A DNA stretch of 64,000 nucleotides from the NCBI GenBank assembly GCA_958352815.1, contig CATWQA010000002.1, forward strand, positions 1 through 64,000. Direction: 5' to 3'. Source of the stretch: an uncultured Eubacteriales bacterium. GTDB taxonomy: Bacteria; Bacillota; Clostridia; Monoglobales; Monoglobaceae. Below the pieces are notes generated by a model that made no database searches, was not told where the DNA came from, and worked only from the letters and a program-made list of their open reading frames with translations. The position numbers were made by a program, and so were the translations under genes. This document shows positions 59,935 through 64,000 of this stretch, in pieces. Each line of letters starts with the position of its first letter. Position 1 is the first letter of the stretch.

Positions 59935-61359
59935 GTGAAAAATGCAATCCTTGAAGTATATTACAACAGCTTTCTGTATGAGATAATCCTCTGGATAACC
60001 GGGCGGCTTGTGCCCCGGCTCAAGAGGGATTTTCTGCGCAGTAAAACCCTGAGAATTATTACCTGGGTGGAAGAACATGTTGTGGGTAACAAATATCTTG
60101 AAATATTCTTCAATACCAAAAAGGTAGGTGAGGCGTGGTACGCAAGCGCCTTTTACAGGTATTCCACCTTCGGCATAAGACACCTTGCCTTTTATATCCC
60201 CAGGCTTCGCATAGGGTTCCGCCCCTATTATGTGGGTATTTTTCTGCTTTTTGTACTGCTCTTCCCCTCCTCTCTCTGGGATAATGTACTTATGGTTCCC
60301 GCATTTTTCTGCCTTTCGGTTCTTTATATTTGCAAAAACTCAACTCAGAGAACAGGAGTTATTTATATACTGATAAACCTGATTATATTCATGTTCATTG
60401 CCATGATGACCATGTCTATTCCCATTGCCGCCTGCAAGAGCCTGTCATACTTCCTGCTGGCGGTGGATTTGTTCTTTCTCATATCTTTTGCTATTAGGAC
60501 ACAAGAGGATTTGGAAACCATGCTGATGTACCTGTTTGTCGCTTTGATGATTTTGTGCGCAGCGGGCGTTGTTCAGGCAAACACCCAAAACTACTTTAAC
60601 AAGGCGATTACCGGGGTCTACGGGAACTCTGAGGTGTACGCCGAGATATTAATCATGCTGTTCCCATTTGCCTTTATCTACCCCATAACCCAAAAATCCA
60701 AACTGCGCCGCTTGATATATTCCATTGTGGTTATGACCTTTTCATTCTGGGTTATCACGTCTACTCAGTCAAGGGCGGCGTTTATTGCTTTCTTTGTCGA
60801 GCTGATTATAGTTATCGTCTTAATCGACAGGCGGTATATCCCCATTATACTCTTCCTCGCCCCCACCTTCAGCGGCAGAGTTATTGACAACATCGTTGCC
60901 ATGTGGCAGAGAGAAAGCACAACGGGAAACTTCTTCCAGAACATTGTGTCCGCCCTGAGGAATTTCTGGGCAAACGGCTTTGGAGTCAGCACCTCCAACT
61001 TTGTTAATATGTATAACTCTACCGCATTGCACTACGGTCAGCAGCAGGCTCTTATCAACGTACCCAACTTCCAGGTCAGCGCCATATACTTTAACGTTCT
61101 GGTAGACGTAGGAGCGATTGTTATGCTGGGCTTTATGTATTATATCCTGCGCCTGGCGCATTCGTCAATCACCTGTATGTTCAGAGCGACGTCAAGGCAG
61201 AAGCTTATATTCGCGGCAGGTCTGGCAGCTCTGGTTGCCATATCGGTATCCTCGCTTTTTGAGTCCAACCTGTTTGAGCCAAGGGTTCTCATAATGTATT
61301 GGGCTATGCTGGGTCTTTTGCGCTCGGGCAGAATTATCAGACTCGGAATTTTGGACTAA
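59935..61359 (+). CDS. O-antigen ligase/Wzy-like polytopic membrane protein
   Basis: 474 residues with about ten to twelve membrane helices. GTG 59935 follows CGGAGAG. The middle GVYGNSEVYAEILIMLFPFAFIYPI and STQSRAAFIAFFVELIIVIVLI, the large outer loop (NGFGVSTSNFVNMYNSTA) and the position of the loop before the last helices fit the O-antigen ligase/polymerase superfamily. In a Gram-positive it could polymerise or ligate a surface glycan or teichoic-type polymer. No glycosyltransferases are adjacent. Confidence 0.75.
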   Translation: MKNAILEVYYNSFLYEIILWITGRLVPRLKRDFLRSKTLRIITWVEEHVVGNKYLEIFFNTKKVGEAWYASAFYRYSTFGIRHLAFYIPRLRIGFRPYYVGIFLLFVLLFPSSLWDNVLMVPAFFCLSVLYICKNSTQRTGVIYILINLIIFMFIAMMTMSIPIAACKSLSYFLLAVDLFFLISFAIRTQEDLETMLMYLFVALMILCAAGVVQANTQNYFNKAITGVYGNSEVYAEILIMLFPFAFIYPITQKSKLRRLIYSIVVMTFSFWVITSTQSRAAFIAFFVELIIVIVLIDRRYIPIILFLAPTFSGRVIDNIVAMWQRESTTGNFFQNIVSALRNFWANGFGVSTSNFVNMYNSTALHYGQQQALINVPNFQVSAIYFNVLVDVGAIVMLGFMYYILRLAHSSITCMFRATSRQKLIFAAGLAALVAISVSSLFESNLFEPRVLIMYWAMLGLLRSGRIIRLGILD

Positions 61360-61384
61360 ATCCCGACAAATTGTTAAATTTATA

Positions 61385-61413
61385 TTGACGAAATCCGACA
61401 TTTCTATTATAAT
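61385..61413 (+). promoter_or_regulatory. sigma-A promoter before the gene at 61507
   Basis: TTGACG (61385-61390), 17-bp spacer, TATAAT (61408-61413). Confidence 0.85.
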
Positions 61414-61506
61414 AATCTTAGCAGTCTATCGCAAGCTCCGCTCCCTGCAAGCAAAGAGAGCGCCGCTTCGGTTTAAATAGAACACATAGGCAAAGGAGAA
61501 AAGCAT

Positions 61507-62487
61507 ATGAAATCCGAAAAACTATATATAAAAATGCTCCAGAGTATCAGCTTTAGGTTATTCGCTGTTATCGCCTATATTTTGCTGTTTTTAACTCATC
61601 GCCTTTCGGCTTTGAGAATTGATGAGATTGAAATGGTTGACGTTACGGAGAAATTCAGCATGTCAGGCGTAGCCTTTGGAAAAATAAACAAGTTTTTTGA
61701 CTACTTTGGGGTTGAACCGGTCTCTGAAATCACCGTGCTTTCGGTTATGTCGATTATCATTCTGGCTTTCGGAGTGGCGGTTTTGGCAATGTCACTCTTC
61801 GGTTTTAAAAGACTGCAGATTGTCAACTTCTGCATCTCCTGTGTAGGGACTGCTCTTAACATTGCTCTCGCAATTCTGGTCACAGTATATTCTTCAAATA
61901 TAAACGGCAGTGAAATTGGAGACATTATGGTTTTTGAGCCGGTGTACTTTATTCTGTGGGCGGCTCCGGCGTTATTTTTAATCGGCACCCTGTTTATCTA
62001 TGCCTATGCGAAGATGCCTGCGTACACCCTGTCAGAGGGCAGGTTTTTCACCACTCTCGGCGCGGCTCTCAATCCCAAATACTTTTTCAGAACCTTTAAG
62101 AGCTATGACGATACGGAGGATCTGTTCAGAACCAGCGTACCTCTAAAAAAGAAAAAGTACGCCTCAATCAGCAAACCCACGGCTCTGAAAAAGATTAAAA
62201 AGCGCAGCAAAAACCGCGGCGGCGAGACTGCTCCGAATTCAAAAAAGCTATCGCCCCTCGAACTGGCGTTGAATAAACGGGAGCACGCGGAGGCAATAGC
62301 CAACAAGACGGCGGATGAGATTAACCGTTCTCTGTTTAAGAAGCAGGAGCCTCAAGCCAAAAAAGCGGTACATAAGAAAAAGACAAAGAGCAAGACCAAA
62401 AAAGCAAGTCACAGCGCTCTGGATATTGCAAAACAAAGGGCTGTTCACGCCGAAGAGGTCGCAAATATAAATAATGAACTGTATTGA
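61507..62487 (+). CDS. four-helix membrane protein with lysine-rich cytoplasmic tail
   Basis: 326 residues. Hydrophobic segments at about 16-36, 76-100, 105-130 and 147-172, then a tail of about 140 residues very rich in lysine with two similar motifs: LELALNKREHAEAIANKTADEIN and LDIAKQRAVHAEEVANINNELY. The paired [A/K]xHAEx(I/V)AN pattern looks like a duplicated helix. I do not recognise the family. The tail could bind nucleic acid or acidic lipid. It has its own promoter and terminator and ribosome site GGAGAA. Confidence 0.75.
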   Translation: MKSEKLYIKMLQSISFRLFAVIAYILLFLTHRLSALRIDEIEMVDVTEKFSMSGVAFGKINKFFDYFGVEPVSEITVLSVMSIIILAFGVAVLAMSLFGFKRLQIVNFCISCVGTALNIALAILVTVYSSNINGSEIGDIMVFEPVYFILWAAPALFLIGTLFIYAYAKMPAYTLSEGRFFTTLGAALNPKYFFRTFKSYDDTEDLFRTSVPLKKKKYASISKPTALKKIKKRSKNRGGETAPNSKKLSPLELALNKREHAEAIANKTADEINRSLFKKQEPQAKKAVHKKKTKSKTKKASHSALDIAKQRAVHAEEVANINNELY

Positions 62488-62490
62488 TTG

Positions 62491-62520
62491 TGCGCCTGCT
62501 CCGCAGGCGCATTTTCTATC
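62491..62520 (+). terminator. terminator of the gene at 61507
   Basis: TGCGCCTGC, 3-nt loop, GCAGGCGCA, then TTTTCTATCTTT. Confidence 0.88.
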
Positions 62521-62589
62521 TTTGCAAAAGGCAGATAGCGAGCGCTTAATCCGCTTGCAGATATTTGCCGTATTTTATATAAATTTATA

Positions 62590-62775
62590 TTTTGATAAAG
62601 GCTTTGCCTTTGAAACCATTGCCGAGCCCATATTCCGCCCTCGTCAGCAACAACTCAGTTTTATTATTGACATTGCCTACTTTGTACAAATTGGAATACT
62701 GCGAGCCGGCCAACTTCAAAGAAGTTGGGTCACACCCAAGCCGCGGCGGCAATGTCGCCAAAGCCTTTATCAAAA
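62590..62775. mobile_element. E element carrying an inserted D element
   Basis: TTTTGATAAAGGCTTTG (62590-62606) and its exact complement (62759-62775) are the terminal repeats. Outside the insert the interior matches the complement of 53980-54075 (ACCATTGCCGAGCCCATATT, CAAGCCGCGGCGGCAATG). About 95 bp including D at 62643-62733 are extra. Confidence 0.85.
62643..62733 (-). repeat. D-family 91-bp element, copy 5 (inserted in E)
   Basis: On the minus strand GTGACCC, hairpin CCAACTTC/GAAGTTGG, GTACAAAGTAGGCAATGTCA, end GTTGTTGCTGAC. Confidence 0.88.
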
Positions 62776-62800
62776 TTATAAGCGGCGATATTACATATCT

Positions 62801-62888
62801 GGGGGTTTGGGGCGAAGCCCCAATCGGTTTCCCCGAAGGGGAAAAACCGACACCGCCCGGGTCCGGCGGGCGGAACCGGGCTAGGCGG
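62801..62888 (+). repeat. A-family triple-hairpin repeat, copy 7
   Basis: Full forward copy with all three hairpins intact, ending GGCGGAACCGGGCTAGGCGG. It is the best reference for the split copy at 47721-47897. Confidence 0.85.
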
Positions 62889-62904
62889 CGGTTAATTGTC
62901 AAAT

Positions 62905-63027
62905 TTAAATATAATTATATGGGTATGATATAAAAGTAAAATTTAAATCTTTACGTGGTCTACGAACATTGTAGGAGGTTAGCACAGGATTTAAAATACG
63001 CTCAATATCATCAATTGTATAAATCAT
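62905..63027 (-). pseudogene. remnant of a MNT-type nucleotidyltransferase gene
   Basis: A 40-codon frame starting ATG 63027 after GAGGTGC. The first 23 residues, MIYTIDDIERILNPVLTSYN then VRR, match the start of small MNT-like nucleotidyltransferases, which normally continue into a LFGSYARGEA active-site motif. Here the frame goes to PRKDLNFTFISYPYNYI and stops, and no catalytic motif is present. Probably a truncated gene next to the repeat cluster; a genuine small protein is less likely. Confidence 0.5.
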
Positions 63028-63093
63028 GCATAGCACCTCATTCCGTAAAATTTGTGAATTTCATTCTATTGTTTTTAATTGACAAATCAAATA

Positions 63094-63459
63094 TCATCTG
63101 TTTTTTGCTTTAATTTGCTCTTCGAAATTGACTAATTGAGAAACTAAAATATTCGGGCTTTCGATATACTTTTCATCATCAAATATCAATTCATTCCATA
63201 AGTCGTGCAATAGTCCCGCACTATAAGAATTATCGCAAAATTGATAGGCAGCATAAACATTGCTGACAAGCGCTTTCATTACCTTCTCATCAGATAAATC
63301 TTCATTTTGCGCCTTGTCAATCGCAAAATGAATAAGCGTTGCACAACGTTCTTCCCGCTGCTTTAAATATTCTCGTTCTCTTAATGAATTACCTATCAAA
63401 AAAGATATAACAACAGCTAAAATACACACAACGGAAATAATTAATTTGGGAGTTTTCAT
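63094..63459 (-). CDS. small membrane-anchored protein of unknown function
   Basis: 121 residues. One N-terminal membrane helix (about 6-24, LIISVVCILAVVISFLIG) and a helical outside or cytoplasmic domain of about 95 residues (REREYLKQREERCATLIHFAIDKAQ, SAGLLHDLWNELIFDDEKYIES). More AT-rich than most genes here, and it lies beside the nucleotidyltransferase remnant and a repeat cluster, so it may be accessory. No family recognised. Start ATG 63459 follows GGAGATGATAT. Confidence 0.65.
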   Translation of the reverse strand: MKTPKLIISVVCILAVVISFLIGNSLREREYLKQREERCATLIHFAIDKAQNEDLSDEKVMKALVSNVYAAYQFCDNSYSAGLLHDLWNELIFDDEKYIESPNILVSQLVNFEEQIKAKNR

Positions 63460-63525
63460 TCTATATCATCTCCATAAACTTACTACTATAGAAAAAGGCT
63501 ATGTATAACACAGCCCTTCTAATTA

Positions 63526-63936
63526 CTATACTATTCTTTTTGAGTTTACGTATTCTCTCCAGTCAAGGTCACCGTTTTCAATTCCCATAATAAGCAACTC
63601 CGCCGTGGCGATATTTGTCGCCAGGGGCACGTTATGCACGTCGCACAGCCTATACAGGGAATCAATGTTAGGCTCATACTTCTGCTGGGTCAGAGGATCT
63701 CTGAAAAACAGTACTGCGTCAATCTCATTATAGGCAATTCTTGCCCCGATTTGCTGATCGCCGCCGTCAACTCCGGGCAAAAAGCATTTAATCGGTAAGC
63801 CTGTCGCATCCGCCACTACCGCTCCCGTAGTGCCGGTAGCGCAAATATTGTGTTTCTTTAATATGGCACTGTACGAAATACAAAAATCAACCATCAGATC
63901 CTTTTTCTTATCATGTGCAATAAGCGCAATATTCAT
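63526..63936 (-). CDS. mgsA: methylglyoxal synthase
   Basis: Converts dihydroxyacetone phosphate to methylglyoxal and phosphate, relieving sugar-phosphate stress. 136 residues. IALIAHDKKKDLMVDF (phosphate-binding lysine and aspartate), ATGTTGAVV, GVDGGDQQIGARIAYNEIDAVLFFRDP (catalytic Asp in GGDQQIG) and CDVHNVPLATNIATAELLI are all present. Complete. The 64 bp to the right edge hold its GGAGGCGAAAGG ribosome site and nothing else I can name. Confidence 0.95.
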   Translation of the reverse strand: MNIALIAHDKKKDLMVDFCISYSAILKKHNICATGTTGAVVADATGLPIKCFLPGVDGGDQQIGARIAYNEIDAVLFFRDPLTQQKYEPNIDSLYRLCDVHNVPLATNIATAELLIMGIENGDLDWREYVNSKRIV

Positions 63937-64000
63937 TTCCTTTCGCCTCCTATTTTTTCGCTTATAAATGCTGATACTCCCTGCGGCAACAAAACCGAAA

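Noticed and set aside
62585..62933. Overlapping frames of 105 and 113 codons on both strands
   Set aside because: They lie wholly in the E, D and A repeats and owe their length to GC-rich hairpins.

Overview
The window is chromosomal DNA of an endospore-forming member of the Clostridia. The evidence is a complete spoIIIA operon, spoIIR, gpr and yqfC-yqfD, a T-box in front of thrS, clostridial gene orders (spoIIIA/Asp23/nusB/xseAB/ispA; yqfC-yqfD-phoH-ybeY-dgkA-era-recO; rpsO-pnp) and sigma-A promoters with Firmicutes spacing. A S-layer-homology protein and a Wzz/CpsD/CpsB exopolysaccharide set point to a Gram-positive-type envelope. I cannot name the genus.

Layout. 1-0.5 kb: 5' end of thrS behind a threonine T-box. 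0.5-4.8 kb (minus): DUF212 membrane protein, ispA, xseB, xseA, nusB and an Asp23/Gls24 protein, driven from a promoter near 4.8 kb. 4.8-9.8 kb (minus): spoIIIAA-AH. 10.5-18.2 kb (minus): a secreted DUF6273/copper-amine-oxidase-N-like protein, S41 protease, small exported protein, argS, DUF1934, murI, ddl. 18.3-19.4 kb (plus): spoIIR and rpsT. 20.0-29.7 kb (minus): hemW, lepA, an EFR1-type flavodoxin/ferredoxin, gpr, and a MarR-controlled heterodimeric ABC exporter. 30.1-34.1 kb (plus): ileS and a short-chain dehydrogenase. 34.3-40.3 kb (minus): SLH protein and exopolysaccharide control genes. 40.3-47.6 kb (minus): pnp, rpsO, ligA and an OmpR-type two-component system. 48.2-53.7 kb (plus): cysE, cysS, mrnC, yitT and a split transketolase. 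54.1-62.5 kb (plus): yqfC-yqfD, phoH-ybeY-dgkA-era-recO, a DUF4330 protein, an O-antigen-ligase-like protein and an unknown membrane protein. 62.9-64 kb (minus): a nucleotidyltransferase remnant, a small membrane protein and mgsA.

The coding content is mostly ordinary. What stands out is the set of intergenic gaps: nearly every long gap is built from a few short repeat families, called A to H here. Family D is a constant 91-92 bp unit with five copies. One copy splits a C repeat with no base lost, another sits inside a terminal-inverted-repeat element (E), and a third sits inside an A repeat. This is direct sequence evidence that D moves. Families B, D and H keep hairpins whose paired bases have changed together, so the fold is apparently under selection. 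Family G, four 7-bp units, lies at the 3' end of three minus-strand genes or operons.

Regulation can be read in many places: seventeen sigma-A-like promoters with 16-18 bp spacing, one good sigma-E-type promoter before yqfC, a 24-bp MarR operator over its own -10 box, and an 11-bp-period direct repeat just upstream of the two-component promoter. No tRNA, rRNA, CRISPR array, phage or intact IS transposase was recognised.
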